Below, in pieces: positions 48,439 to 64,000 of a stretch of 64,000 bases of DNA (position 1 is the stretch's first letter; every line of letters starts with the position of its first letter). The notes under the pieces were generated by a model, which was given only the letters and a program-made list of their open reading frames with translations, did not search any database and had not been told where the DNA came from. The position numbers were made by a program, and so were the translations under genes. Origin of the DNA: Agrocybe praecox (Eukaryota > Basidiomycota > Agaricomycetes > Agaricales > Agrocybaceae); contig OZ024844.1 of NCBI GenBank assembly GCA_964017145.1, positions 1,612,001 through 1,676,000 of the forward strand. The letters are read 5' to 3'.

Positions 48439-49040
48439 TTATTTCGTATTGGTATTATGACCTCGACGAGCAATAGCGAGACACTGTTCCTGCAGATCTT
48501 TTAGCCACAGCACTTCAATACCCGCGTCATGTAATTTCCGGGCTCCCTCACACTTTACAAAGTCGTCGGGTTCTCCAACGCCAATGAAACATCGATTTAC
48601 TTTGGCCGAAATGAGAGCATCTGCGCAAGGTGATAGACCAGAAGTCCTAATAGAACACGGTTCAAGGGTTGTGTAGACATCCGCATACTTGAGAAGTTCT
48701 TCGACAGTGAAATAATTCGCTCCAGGCGGGAGGAGAGCGCATAATTCTTGTTTGGAAAGACCCATGGCTTTTGATAATGCATTTGCTTCGGCATGAGTAT
48801 TTCCTGGGAGTTCTCTCGAATATCCTGTTGAGAGGATAAATGGTATGACGCCTTCAACTGGGATACGGATCACCAATACGCATCCGACGCAGAAAGCGGT
48901 TGAGGTTGGTATACATTTTTCTGCTATAGAAAGCGCTAGTTGAAGGTATGCAATATGCGAGTCATTCGATTCTCCCTAGTGTGTATATAAGTTCATGTAT
49001 TATATCGTAAGGGACTTCGTACTGTATGATTGTTGGCCAT
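48439..49040 (-). CDS. Cytidine/deoxycytidylate-type zinc deaminase family protein (possible riboflavin-pathway DRAP deaminase)
   Basis: Exons (minus) 49040-49023 and 48975-48439 give 184 residues; the first exon codes only ANNHT after Met and joins in phase 0. The zinc site is intact: NTHAEANAL (His and catalytic Glu) and EPCSIRTSGLSPCADAL (the two Cys). Flanking strands read CVGCVLVIR and RCFIGVGEPDDFVKCEGARKLHDAGIEVLWL, which resembles the pyrimidine deaminases of riboflavin synthesis (Rib2/RibD type) more than free-cytidine deaminases. That assignment is inference. It converges on the siderophore synthetase with 52 bases between stops, and is divergent from SPT6. Confidence 0.82.
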
Positions 49041-49176
49041 GATGACATAAGTTGGCAAACTGGTCAACCGTACACAAAGGCTGAGGAATATGTGCATTAC
49101 ATAATCACAAACTTTATATATATATGTGCGGTGAAGTTGAATATTGATGTCCTGAACAACTTCAACCCGTTCCACC

Positions 49177-52100
49177 ATGTCCTCTCCCGACCCTAATGTT
49201 CGAATGGACCAACGTGCTCTGGAAGACGAGGATGATCCTATGCAAGGATCGGGCCGAGAGGAGGAGGAAGAAGAAGAGGGCAACGCAATTGCACCGGGCG
49301 CCACAGACGATAGTTCGGAGGAGGAGGAGGAAGACGAGGAGGAAGCACGTCGAATACAGGAGGGTTTCATTGTTGATGAGGATGAAGAGGAGGAAGAGGA
49401 GGAGGAAGCCCCGCGAAAACGTAGAAAGAGGCGAAAAAGGCACCATCACCGTGGTAAGGACTTAGGGTTATCTTATTCATGACGTTCGAAATTCATGTCA
49501 TCTGTTTTTATTTCTTAGAGGAAGAAACCCTAGAGGATGATGACCTCGAGTTGCTCGAAGAGAACACAGGTGGTGCATTCAGAAGGAAGAGCCGACTTAC
49601 GCGTCTCCGTCATCGTGACTCGGAATCTCCTCCAGCAGCATCTTCGTCTAAACGACGAGCAGTAGTGGAATCTTCTGATGACGACCTTGATAACGAAGGG
49701 ATGCAGAGGGACGTCCCTGACATTGGAAAAATATGGGATGACGAACGTCGGGGAGACGAGGACGACGACGAATTCTCTTCTTTTATCGACGACAGTGACG
49801 AAGATGAAGGGGTTGCGATGAACGAGGAGGCGCGTGCAGCACGTAAGCAAGAAAAAAATCAAGAACAAATTCGCAGAAAAAGAGCTCGGGTTCGCCCCGA
49901 GGTAGCAGGCATTGATGCGAAGTACGTTCCCTTCCTTTCCCCATAAACTTGCTAATTCCGCTGAACCACTTCTTCCAGTGCTTGGGACGAAATACACGAA
50001 GTGTTTGGAGACGGACACGAATATGACTGGGCATTGATTGATGATGAACCTGAGGCTGAAGATGAGTTGTACAAAGCAGACATGAAGTATCAGGATGTGA
50101 GCCATTCATTAATGAAGTTTGGGCTGTATTTAATTTATATCTAGGTGTTTGAACCCACTGAAATCCGGAACCGTATGCTCACCGAAGATGATGACCTTAT
50201 CCGGGCACAAGACATCCCTGAGCGTATGCAACTGGCCAACTCATCATTGTCTCAACAATCTTCTTTGTCATCACACATACAATTGACAGAAGACGATCTT
50301 GGAGGAGCTGCTATGTGGGTCACGCAACGCTTATCATTGGAGAAAAACAAACAGTTCTTTACGTCGGAGGGCGAACATCAACACCTCAGAGGTGCTCTCG
50401 TCATGGCTGTTACCTTTGCCTTGCGTCAATTATTCGTCGAAGAATATGAAGTCCCATATATTTATGCGCATAAACGCGACTATATTTGTCAATTCGACGT
50501 GAATGACATACGCTCCCGCGTTGAATTGCTGTCGCTGTCTGATTTATGGAGGATCAATGCTTTGGGCCATAAATACAGATCTTTATTGGAAAGGCGACGA
50601 GCTCTCTCGACTTCCTACGAAAGGCTGCAAGTCAAGGATCTTTACTTCGAGGAAGAAATACAAACCCAAATCGACAGCGTCGAGGTCTTGGCCGACGCAA
50701 CAGAGTGGCTTAATATGAAGTACAAGGATAAGAAACAAGACACGGTAGCTGAATTCCGCTTTCATGATGATGAAGAGGTCGAAAGTACGAAGAAGCGGAA
50801 AATGCCTAGCCGCATATCTGCGTATGAGGTTGCGAAGAAGAGTGTTGTTTCTAAGTTGGCTGAGGTGAGCAACCTGATACTTTTCGATTTTTAAGATATT
50901 TGTATACTCACGTATCATCTTTAGTCGTTCGGTATCCAACCCCATGAAGTCGTTTTGAATTTCGTGGCCCAGCACCATGTTCATTTCATTGACGACATGG
51001 ATTTCAATCCAATCGCTTACGCGGAACAATTCGCTGATCCCGATCCTTCTAAAGCCCTAACTCCTGAGGAATTGCTTCGCAAAGCACGCATGATATTGTC
51101 TACCGAACTTGGAAAAGACCCGTTGCTTCGCGGTCAAATTCGTAAGATGTTTAAAGACGAAGCCCGTGTCACTGTTGAACCAACAGAACGTGGTATCACC
51201 AAGATTGACGAGAATCACCCTTACTTTGTGTGTATCGTTTACTTTCATCAATTACATCCCTCTAATCCAATTATAGAATTTCAAATACCTACAGCAAAAA
51301 CCCATAAAAGACATGTTGAATACACCTCAATTTTTGCTCATCCTTGCAGCAGAGAACGAGCATCTAGTTACGGTATCGATTTCCGTTTCCCCTGATGTCA
51401 AGACAGACTTCGAACGCCGCCTCAGTGACGCCTTCTCGTCAGATAACTTCAGCGAATCTGCGAAAGCTTGGAATATCGAGCGATCGCTTGTTGTACACGA
51501 TGTTATGGAACAACACTTGATCCCCGCCGGAATCAAATGGACTCGTGAATACATTCGGGAAGAAGTGGAAGACAATCTTGCCTTCAGATGCGGTGAACTA
51601 TTGAGATCTGTGAGTAATTTGAATACTGTGGGGACGTTCGTCCTAACGAAACTTTCTGTTAGCGTGTGGACGTTGCTCCCTTCTTAACTCGCGAGCTCAA
51701 GTATGGAGAATCAGCCTCATCAGTTTTGGCGGTATCATGGGGTAAGGGTGATCCACACAAAGATGCCATTACAATGGTACACGTCGATGAGGCTGGTCGC
51801 ATGCGGGAACACACCAAGATCGACAATCTCCATGACCAGGATAATTTAGACGAGTTCAGAGACTTCATATCACGGCGAAAGCCTGATGTTGCGGTCGTTG
51901 GAGGTTTCAGCATCGCTACCTTCCGACTCATGCATCGAGTCAAGGAATTGCTACAATCTTTTAACGCAAAAGATGATTCCAACTGGGGCCAATCAACAGA
52001 AGATGGATTTCAGATACCTGCAATATATGTTCATGATGATGTTGCGCGCATCTACCAACATAGCAAGCGGGCTGCTGACGAATTCAGCGCTCTTTCGCCT

Positions 52101-54421
52101 ACAGCCAAATATTGTATCGGTTTGGCTCGTTATGTGCAAAGTCCCCTGAATGAGTTCGCTGCACTCGGATCCGATATATCTGCCATCTCGTTCGACGAGG
52201 ACAGTCAGCATTTGGTACGTATTTATGGGCTCTTTACCTTTCAAAATACTGACACAGGATCAGGTTCCGAGGGATAAACTTCTGACTGCGTTCGAGCAAG
52301 TCCTTGTCGATGTAACAAACAAAGTTGGGGTCGACATGAATCGCGCAGTTACAGATCCTTATTATCAGCGCCTTTTGCCATTCATTTGTGGCCTAGGCCC
52401 CAGGAAGGCTCAGGTTCTTGTTAAGAAGATAGCTTCGCAAGTATGTGGAAGAAGTAATTTATTAGGATTATATGTGCTCACGTGACATTAGGGCGGCACT
52501 TTGGTAAATCGGGATCAATTTATCAAGGCGGGTCTTTTGACCACCAAGATTTTCTTGAACGCCAGTGGTTTCCTACGGGTTATACAAGATCGTGATACAA
52601 GCAAGTCAGGAAAGTACCGACCGGATGACGAAAATGCACCCGATCCTTTGGACGATACTCGGATTCATCCAGAAGATTACGAATTAGCGCGGAAAATGGC
52701 GACCGATGCCCTGGAACTTGACGAGGAGGATATACACGATGAGCATCCTTCTCAGGTCGTTACAGCCATAATGAATGACAGGGACAAGGAACGCAAACTA
52801 GTCGAGCTTAATCTTGATGAGTTTGCGATCAGCTTATATGAAGCCAATTCCGACCAAAAAAGGCATACGCTTAATGTCATACGTGAAGAACTACTGAAGC
52901 CGTTTGCTGAAAAACGATCTCGATTCCTTCTTCCTACTGACTGGGAAATTTTGACGATGCTTACTGGGGAAACCAGCAAAACCCTTAATGTCGGCTTCGT
53001 CGTCTCTGCAGCCGTCTCTCGTATGCCACCAGATGAAATCTGTGTACGCCTTGATTCTGGTGTCGAGGGTACCATAGCACAGGATCAAATTCCGGAGGGG
53101 GGGCGCAAAGCCATCAAGAAAGGGCAAACTCTTACCGCCATCGTAGTCGACATGCACTTCTCTATCGTGGACGACGAGTTCAAAGTTCTTCTATCCCTAC
53201 GGCCACCTGATCTGGCCGACGGCGATCGCATGTTCAGGCGCGTTTCACATGATGATATGTGGGACAAGGAGCGTCACGCTAAAGACCAAGATATGCTTGC
53301 AAGGAAGAAGCGCGCAGAGACCGATCGCACACGTCGGGTCATCAAACACCCTAATTTCCATAATTTCAACACTGCCCAAGCAGAAGCATATTTAGAGAAA
53401 CAACAACGGGGGGATGTTGTTATTCGTCCTTCTTCAAAAGGGTTCGACCATCTCGCCGTGACATGGAAAGTGGACGATAAGCTATATCAGCACATCGGTC
53501 AGACAACGCATGCCGTCTTTGTTGTTTTGCGCATTACTGACTAAACCATTTCAGACGTCACTGAACTTAATGGGGACCCTACTGGTCAGACTGTGGGTAG
53601 TCAGCTTGTCGTTGACAATACTCACTCGTATTCGGATTTGGATGAGTTGATTGTGAATCATGTGCAAGCCATGACACGTCGTGTTGAGGAATTGATGGCA
53701 CATGAAAAGTTCAAACATGGTTCTGAGGATGACTTGCGTAAGAAACAGTAGCTTAGAAACGCCGACCGAGCTCATTGCCTTTATTTTCAGATCTCTTCCT
53801 GAAGAATTTTTTGGCGGCCAATCCAGCCAAGAGTATGTATGGCTTCACCCTTAACAGAAAACGACCTGGTCATTTTAGCCTATGTTTCCTTGCCAACAAA
53901 AACGCAACTGTACAAACATGGGTATGTTTTGTGTGCGTGCGTGCATAGTAAAGTTCAATGCTCATCGTTCGTTGTAGCCGGTCCGAGTGGCTCCAGAAGC
54001 CTATTATCTTTTCGACGCAGCTGCAGTGGGTGTACCAGAATTGTGTGATGCGTTTAAAGTTAGGCATCTTCACGAGTCTCAGAACATGGCAGCTTCCGGT
54101 GGAAAGACACCGTTTGGTGCAGGTATGCGTACGCCTGCAAGACCTTTAGGGGGTGCAACTCCCGGACACCTATCAAGCCGCCAAGTAGGGAGAACACCAA
54201 ATCCTTACGGAGCTGGGTCACAGACTCCTTTCAGCGCCAATGGTCCACCGGGCTTTGTACCTCCGCCACCCCATAATGCCTACGGTTACCAAGGCGGCCC
54301 TCCTCATCGTCCGCCCTCATTTACACAAAACCCCCACATGCCGCCACCGAATATGAACCCGAATATGAACTCTGGTCGCCCGCCAACAGGCGTCTGGGGA
54401 CAATCTGGTGGTAACTGGTAA
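49177..54421 (+). CDS. SPT6: Transcription elongation factor / histone chaperone SPT6
   Basis: Travels with elongating RNA polymerase II and restores nucleosomes. A very acidic N-terminus (EEEEEDEEEARRIQEGFIVDEDEEEEEE) with basic blocks is followed by the RNase-H-like YqgF fold (SVLAVSWGKGDPHKDAITMVHVDEAG, RKPDVAVVGGFS, 51715-51910). Then come helix-hairpin-helix segments (LPFICGLGPRKAQVLVKKI, LVNRDQFIKAGLL), an S1 domain (GFVVSAAVSRMPPDEICVRLDSGVEGTI) and tandem SH2 (HPNFHNFNTAQAEAYLEKQQRGDVVIRPSSKG; DLDELIVNHVQAMTRRVEEL) that binds the polymerase linker. It ends in a Gly/Pro/Asn-rich tail (TPARPLGGATPGHL, GVWGQSGGNW). At least nine introns; several exon tails read through into introns and must be trimmed. 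Confidence 0.95.
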
Positions 54422-54606
54422 CTCGAATGTATCTCTGTATTGTATCTTTATGGATTTTTTCGTTCTAATACTGGTTTAATGATGTCGCAAGCGTTGCCAT
54501 CTGTACAGTAGTTTTTTTTCTTGCATTAATATACACTTCACAAGATTGACAAAATCAATCCACATGAGAACAAGATCAGAAATTTGAAAAGGTGTTGGTG
54601 AGCAAA

Positions 54607-57100
54607 CTACCGCTCGATACGTTTGATATCATGTACGAAGACAGTCCGCGTAGAATCGCCATGCCACCCCCGATTGCTGCTGGCACTGACCAAGAAACGT
54701 GATCCAGGATCTACCACTACAAGGGTATAAGAAAAGTCAAATTACGAAGTAAAATGGAACTATTGTAAGGGCGACGTACACATTTGAGAAATGTATCCTC
54801 CATGATGGCCAGGGATAATTTTAAAGGGTACACCACTTTTCGGTTTGCCCCATGCATCTTCTCCACTTTCAGCTACATTCCATAGTCGAATGTTATCCAC
54901 GGATGCGCTGAACGTGCTTGTAGTTAGATGCTAAATTTATCGAGAGGGAACAGTTTGAATTACCATGCAATATGCCTGCAATCTGGAAAAGATGTCACGC
55001 ATGACACGACACCTGAACTTGTAGGATTGCGAAGTGTTTTAAGAAGTCTCGGTGTATTGGCTGGTCCACTTTGTCCTAGTACTCGGACGTCCCATACATC
55101 AACAGTGCCATTTCTCCGACCTGCGTAAATTTGGGAACCATCCCATGACCAACATGCCTATAGAGAGCTCACATTGTTAAATTTGCAATCAACAAATAAT
55201 TCGAAAGACACTGAACATACGGACAGACACCAAGGAGGCGTTTTTTCACTCATCCATAGCCTGCCAATACCTTGGCCAGTGGTTTGTACTCTTCGATCCC
55301 ATAGAATAACTTGACCATCGATATATGCGGTCATTAGGATGTCCGGAGAGAAGGATGAATATGTGTTCGGGTCGAATAATGGTGGGGCACCTTTTGGTGG
55401 GGGGATTATAGATGGAGCTGTGGGCCGTTGTTGTTGAGGTGGCGGTGGTGGAAGGGGAGTCTGGGCTTGCGAGCCGCCTGGCATGGCAAGCTTTGGTTCG
55501 GAGGCAGCAATAGAGGGCTTGGTCTCATCGTCTTCCGGCACATCGTCAAACAAAGGATCGAACGAGGCGTCGGAGCGTGTATCAGAGTCAACGGCCATGT
55601 TTTGCGAGTTGGAGGTTTCACCAGCGTTGTTGTTATTGCCGTTTGTTGGCTGCTCCGGACCAGGTGTGAAGTGTGAGTCAACAGCCATAGCTTCATCAAA
55701 AGACATGAGAGGTTTTTGATCCAAATCGTCCATGTTATACAAGGGCTTCTGGTCGACAGGTGGTTCGGATACATTTGGCTGTGAGATAGACTGGGTGTAT
55801 ATTGGAGGACCGGTCTGAACGTAGCCCGAAACTTGAGGACGCAGACCAATGCTTGTTAATTGGGAGTTGTGGGCAGTAAAATTACGGACGTTTTGCCCTG
55901 TGTTTAGGTCCCATTGCTAGGACATAAAAAGGTATTAAATTTTTAGAAATAGAATTATCAAGGAAACACGTACAATGGCATCACCATCCCAGCTGGCGCT
56001 AAAAAGGCCCTTACTATCATAGTCAAGAGCAAGACCGGAAACAGGCCCACGGTGGCCTTGCATGACATGAATCAGCCGTCCTGGGTCATGTCGTACAGTG
56101 AAGAGGTTGATGTAGCCACCCTAATATATTAATGAGGACTTCAGTAGATTACCCATATTCTGGCCTTTTACTTGACGAAGATAGCTTACATCCGTCCCGG
56201 CAAGTGCCCATAATGCATCAGGGTGCATAGCAAGACTATAAACAGGTGCTAATCCTGGCTCTTCATCGGGTGCAAGAACGCCTGGTGTTTTGGATTCTGG
56301 CAAAGCTGGGTTCTCCCACCAAAAACGCAGTTGATGAGACTTCATCAAGCCTTCTACTACACCTGCGTGATGCCTTTGTGGTGCAGTAAGAAAGTTCTTG
56401 CTGTTTACTGCAGAAAATATGTCGTAGTTCCTAATGTAACCGTCGTCTGCTCCTGTAATAAAATGGCTCATACAGGAGGACGAGGCAAGAGCGTGAATGG
56501 GAACGGGATGGGGAATTGCAGAGATGGCTTCTACAATATAGGACCGTGGCACGTCGTTTAGATTGAAGACAAGCTTGTCCCTCCGTAGACGCGCAGGAGA
56601 TAACGACCGAGGACGGGGCGGGGATTTGGCTAAGTGTATATTTATAAGAACTGTATCAATGGTCATCCAAATGAACCTACCTGCTAGAGGAGGAGAAGCA
56701 GTTGGGTCGCGACTATCCATGCTATGTGTCGAGCCTCGCTCGCTGCTATTAGGAGGTGCTCCTTCGTCGACGAGACCCAAGTCTAGAGATGGCTCATCGT
56801 CTTCATCGTCGTCTTCCTCTTCCTCTTCTTCCTCCTCCTCTTCATCCGATTCTTCAGAGACAGAATCCTAGATCACGTCAGGACTAGTCGTGGCACAGTA
56901 AATAATACAACAGGCACACACACATCGTCTCCATCCTCAGTCGCGTCGTCTGGGACGTCTCCGTTCGCTAGCAATGGGTCCTCCTGGTAGTGCTCAACTT
57001 CATTCTCATCATCGTCTGCTTCTCCTTCAGCATCGTCTTCTCCACCATACAGTTCTTCAAGAGTCTCGTCTTCAGAGTCATAAGTTTCCGGCTCGTGCAT
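54607..57100 (-). CDS. SPT8: SAGA complex WD40 subunit SPT8
   Basis: WD-repeat subunit of SAGA that helps deliver TBP. The first true ATG is at 57100 (HEPETYDSEDETLEEL). The N-terminus is acidic, a common Spt8 feature, with a second poly-Glu/Asp stretch near 56810-56870. WD repeats follow: PIHALASSSCMSHFITGADDGYIRNYDIFSAVN, APVYSLAMHPDALWALAGTDGGYINLFTVRHD, GPVSGLALDYDSKGLFSASWDGDAIQWDL. A 150-residue low-complexity insert (55350-55740) rich in P, Q, S, D comes next. The final repeats are DILMTAYIDGQVILWDRR, WDGSQIYAGRRNGTVDVWDVR, and SRFLVSASSNRGWHGDSTRTVFVHDIK at the end. The order and C-terminal SSNRGWHGDSTRTVFVHDI fit Spt8 well. Introns near 54730-54780, 54905-54960, 55160-55220, 55920-55975, 56120-56190, 56630-56680 and 56870-56920. 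Confidence 0.9.
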
Positions 57101-57251
57101 AGTACTCAAGAGTAAGTGGTTGTGTGGTGATGATAATGATACAAGTTAACAAGGGAAGGACGGACCGTGGATTGACCGTCTCCCAAAAAAGGCAATTCCT
57201 ACTATAAATCTCTGTCATCAGCGTTTGAGCGCTTGGCACCACACATCGACC

Positions 57252-59417
<2,166 letters not shown>

Positions 59418-59446
59418 ATACAATGTACTACTACATACTACTTTTT

Positions 59447-59846
59447 TCAAACTCTTTTTTTCTGGGACTGCGCAGCCGCCTTCTTACCGAAGTTGTTTTT
59501 GATATGGACGTGGAGTTGGCGAAGGTGATCTGCCGATAGACCCTGGCTGGCTGAGAAGTGGACGAAATAGGAGATTTATTTGTATTACTTACCTCCCACA
59601 ATGCGACGGCGAGGGAAGACTGCGTCGCCGTCATTGCTGTTCCAGGCGCAAAAGGCAGAGGCGATGCTGAGGAGATACAGCATAGGCGAGGATCGTGAGT
59701 ATGACAACTTACATTGAAAACCAGTGCAAGAACGAGTGCTGGTAGAAATATGGCAAACTGCTGTGCAAGGAGAGGTCGGAAGATGAGGACGCAGTATTGT
59801 CAGCGAGCAAGGTGGCAGACGAAACGGCGAGCGAACAAGAAATCAT
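59447..59846 (-). CDS. Possible small protein gene (103 aa)
   Basis: Not recognised. On the minus strand, exons 59846-59713, 59666-59593 and 59550-59447 have GTAAGT donors and CTCAG acceptors and sum to 312 bases (103 residues plus stop) in one frame. The Met-initiated start is Ser/Ala/Leu-rich, followed by a hydrophobic stretch around exon 1/2 (FLHWFSIIASAFCAW), which could be one membrane segment. The C-terminal half is basic (FPRRRIVGG, HLRQLHVHIKNNFGKKAA, ending KKRV). A second reading of exon 1 in another frame (AIFLPALVLALVF) is also hydrophobic, so the model is tentative. It converges on SRP54 and overlaps the upstream region of the methyltransferase. Confidence 0.42.
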
Positions 59847-59898
59847 TTTATTTCAAGTGTCAGACAGGAACCCGGTCTTGGCTTGAAACGCCCATAAT

Positions 59899-61224
59899 AT
59901 GGATCCACCGCCAGACTCAGAGTCCGTCGGCGACGACGACCAGTCCTACTTTCGCATCGTCCACAACAGAACTCTCAACACTCTCAATAAATCCTACCTC
60001 CTCCCTGCTGACAGGGACGAAATTCAGGTATTTCTTTCTTTCTCCTTGAAAACATGTACTTATTTTATTTCTTTCTTTCCAGCGGTCTGATGTCCACCAC
60101 CGTCTTATCCAGTTCGTCTTCTCAGGCAAGAACTATGTTGGTCCAGTCAGGGAGGCTCTTCAGTTTGGCCAGCAGCGTCGAGGCTAGCGCACTTTCCAAT
60201 TCTAAACTTCTCGTTAGCTCATTCCAAAATCGTTTCTAGTGCTTGACATCGGCACCGGCTCTGGCTCGTGGTGCGCTCCATCATTATATATACGACACTT
60301 ATCCCTCAATCATCAACTTATAGGGCTATTGACATCGCAGACGAGTTCCCCAGAGCAGAGGTTGTCGCTGTCGACCTCGCTCCAATTCAGCCACGGTATG
60401 TTTTGCGCTCCCGAATAACATTCCGTGCTTGACAATCACCCACCTCAGAGAAGTTCCTCCAAATTGCACGCAAGTCTCTCTCTTCCTTTGTCACATTCCT
60501 CTATTAAATCTCGCAAATTTTACAGCTTCGAGCTCTGCGACGTCGACCAGTGGAATATCCCCTACCCAGACGGTTACTTTGACTTCATCCATGCTCGTTC
60601 CATTCACATCGGCGTTGAGTGTTCTTCTGTACACATCTTATTCGCTTCCTAACATAAATTTTATTTGTCAGATCCATAATTACCCCCGTTTCCTACACGA
60701 AGTTGCGCGTCTCCTACGCCCAGGCGGCCTAGTTCTGCTCGTCGAACCCACTCTTCGTCCGTGTCCTCCGCCGCCGCCCTATGAGCCCATGCGCGGTTGG
60801 GTCGCGTTCTGGGACACCTACCGCGCCTGCCTCACACGACAACTGATCGACGTCACCGTTCCAGAACGCCTCGCAGATCTATTAACGTCTACCTCTGCTT
60901 TCGAACGCATCATTGTTCAAGAAGGCAACATTCCCGTCGGTTTTTGGCCACAAGGTATGCTCGCAATTCTATTTTATTTTTATTTCTTTCCCAGCTTACC
61001 CTCCATCCCCGCAAAAAGACCCTCACCTTCTCACAGTAGGGCAGCTGCAATGGATGGACTATGAGCTCTTTCTGCCTGCCCTTCGCCCTCTGTTTCTATC
61101 ATGCGGACTCCCTCCCTCGACCGTAGAAATGCTCATTCGCGATGCTCAACATGACCTATATCACCCTTCATATCAGGCTTCTACTCTGTTACATATTGCT
61201 TATGCTTCCAGGCGGTATCATTGA
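59899..61224 (+). CDS. Class I SAM-dependent methyltransferase (agaricomycete LaeA-like group)
   Basis: Small-molecule or protein methyltransferase of the kind abundant in agaricomycetes. Exons near 59899-60027, 60080-60205, 60238-60265, 60324-60398 and 60450 on. In order: YLLPADRDEIQRSDVHHRLIQFVFSGKNYVGPV, VLDIGTGSG (SAM motif I, near 60240), WAIDIADEFPRAEVVAVDLAPIQP (motif II acid), REVPPNC, FELCDVDQWNIPYPDGYFDFIHARS (motif III/IV), FLHEVARLLRPGGLVLLVEP (motif V). The end is FLSCGLPPSTVEMLIRDAQHDL. The YVGPV...VLDIGTGSG-WAID order is typical of this fungal group. The substrate is unknown, and there is no biosynthetic partner beside it. Confidence 0.85.
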
Positions 61225-61586
61225 TTGATCAATTCCCATATGTATAAACACCTCCACTTTGTTGTAAAATATTCACCCAACTTGTATATATCATCCACTC
61301 ATTTAGACGGTTTCGAGAAATATAGCAGTCATAAAGCACCTCTGTTGAAATTCCCTACATACAGTACAGATAGCAAGGAACGACCCCGACACCCAAACCC
61401 CATAATGAGCATCAGAACCAACATGTCATGAAAACGATGCGTCAGACCACAAAAAAGCCGACGACAAAAAGTCACAAATTGCGCGTATAAAATACATTTA
61501 CCATAAAATGAACGGACGGGTCCCCATAAAGCATATAAAACCCAGCATACAGCATAATCCTTCCTTCCTTATACACGACGATCTCC
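61225..61586. other. Convergent 3' region, no gene seen
   Basis: Between the methyltransferase stop (+) and the poly(A)-binding protein stop (-). Probably the two 3' UTRs; nothing else supported. Confidence 0.5.
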
Positions 61587-63898
<2,312 letters not shown>

Positions 63899-64000
63899 GA
63901 TTGATGGTTTTTTTGTGGGGTTTGGTGGGTCGTTACTGCTTTGTAGTGTTTTTTTCTAAAATAAAAATCAGAAAAAGGACTAACATGAAGAGCTGGCAAC
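63899..64000 (-). promoter_or_regulatory. PAB1 5' leader with short A-tracts
   Basis: In the mRNA sense, two runs of seven A lie within about 60 bases before the ATG (plus strand T runs at 63908-63914 and 63949-63956). Pab1 leaders with A-rich sequence can bind their own product; here the tracts are short. A TTTTAG before one of them could instead be an intron acceptor. Confidence 0.35.

Noticed and set aside
57101..57109. SPT8 start three codons earlier at 57109
   Set aside because: That codon is TTG; the first ATG in frame is at 57100.

Overview
The window is nuclear DNA from a filamentous basidiomycete, most likely a mushroom-forming agaricomycete. Genes are dense, lie on both strands, and are cut by many introns of about 44 to 70 bases with GT...AG ends. 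The products (Tsc1, Atg2, Spt6, Spt8, Rlp24, SRP54, alpha-1,3-glucan synthase) are eukaryotic and fungal. The pairing of an L-ornithine N5-monooxygenase with an A-T-C-T-C-T-C peptide synthetase is the basidiomycete (basidioferrin-type) siderophore arrangement. No rRNA, tRNA or CRISPR was found.

Left part (1-12.4 kb): two tandem medium-chain reductase paralogues (the first cut by the window edge), then ALG13 (N-glycan precursor synthesis), TRM9 (wobble-uridine methylation), the NAC alpha subunit (minus strand), the TORC1 regulator Tsc1/hamartin, a cytosolic Hsp90 with heat-shock elements upstream, and an unrecognised small four-cysteine protein with a CRE-like site upstream.

Middle left (12.6-25.7 kb): an F-box/LRR-type gene broken by a frameshift at a G8 run, the large cell-wall alpha-1,3-glucan synthase on the minus strand, and then a repeat-rich interval. 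That interval holds a CCCATAA-like tract, a multiply frameshifted remnant of a repetitive agaricomycete transposase-like ORF, and a dispersed duplication whose second copy carries a clean 751-bp hAT-type MITE with an 8-bp target duplication.

Middle right (26-40 kb): a replication protein A 32-kDa-like gene, ATG2 (autophagy lipid transfer), RLP24 (60S assembly), an unrecognised 530-residue conserved-looking protein, and the ornithine monooxygenase. The monooxygenase is transcribed away from the siderophore synthetase (40.4-48.4 kb). Their shared 0.69-kb promoter holds three perfect ATCWGATAA iron-regulatory GATA motifs within 99 bases, which suggests joint iron repression. This is the most coherent functional unit in the window: hydroxylate ornithine, acylate it (enzyme not in the window), then condense it.

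Right part (48.4-64 kb): a zinc deaminase, SPT6, SPT8 (SAGA), SRP54, a possible small 103-residue protein, a class I methyltransferase, and poly(A)-binding protein, whose 5' end lies near the window edge. These are mostly housekeeping genes arranged as divergent or convergent pairs.

Exon joins are given where I worked them out by hand. For ALG13, TRM9, NAC alpha, Hsp90, the second reductase, the small Cys protein, RPA32, the deaminase and the 103-residue protein, the exon sums are exact multiples of three. For the largest genes (AGS, NRPS, ATG2, SPT6) only the outer limits and main domains are given.
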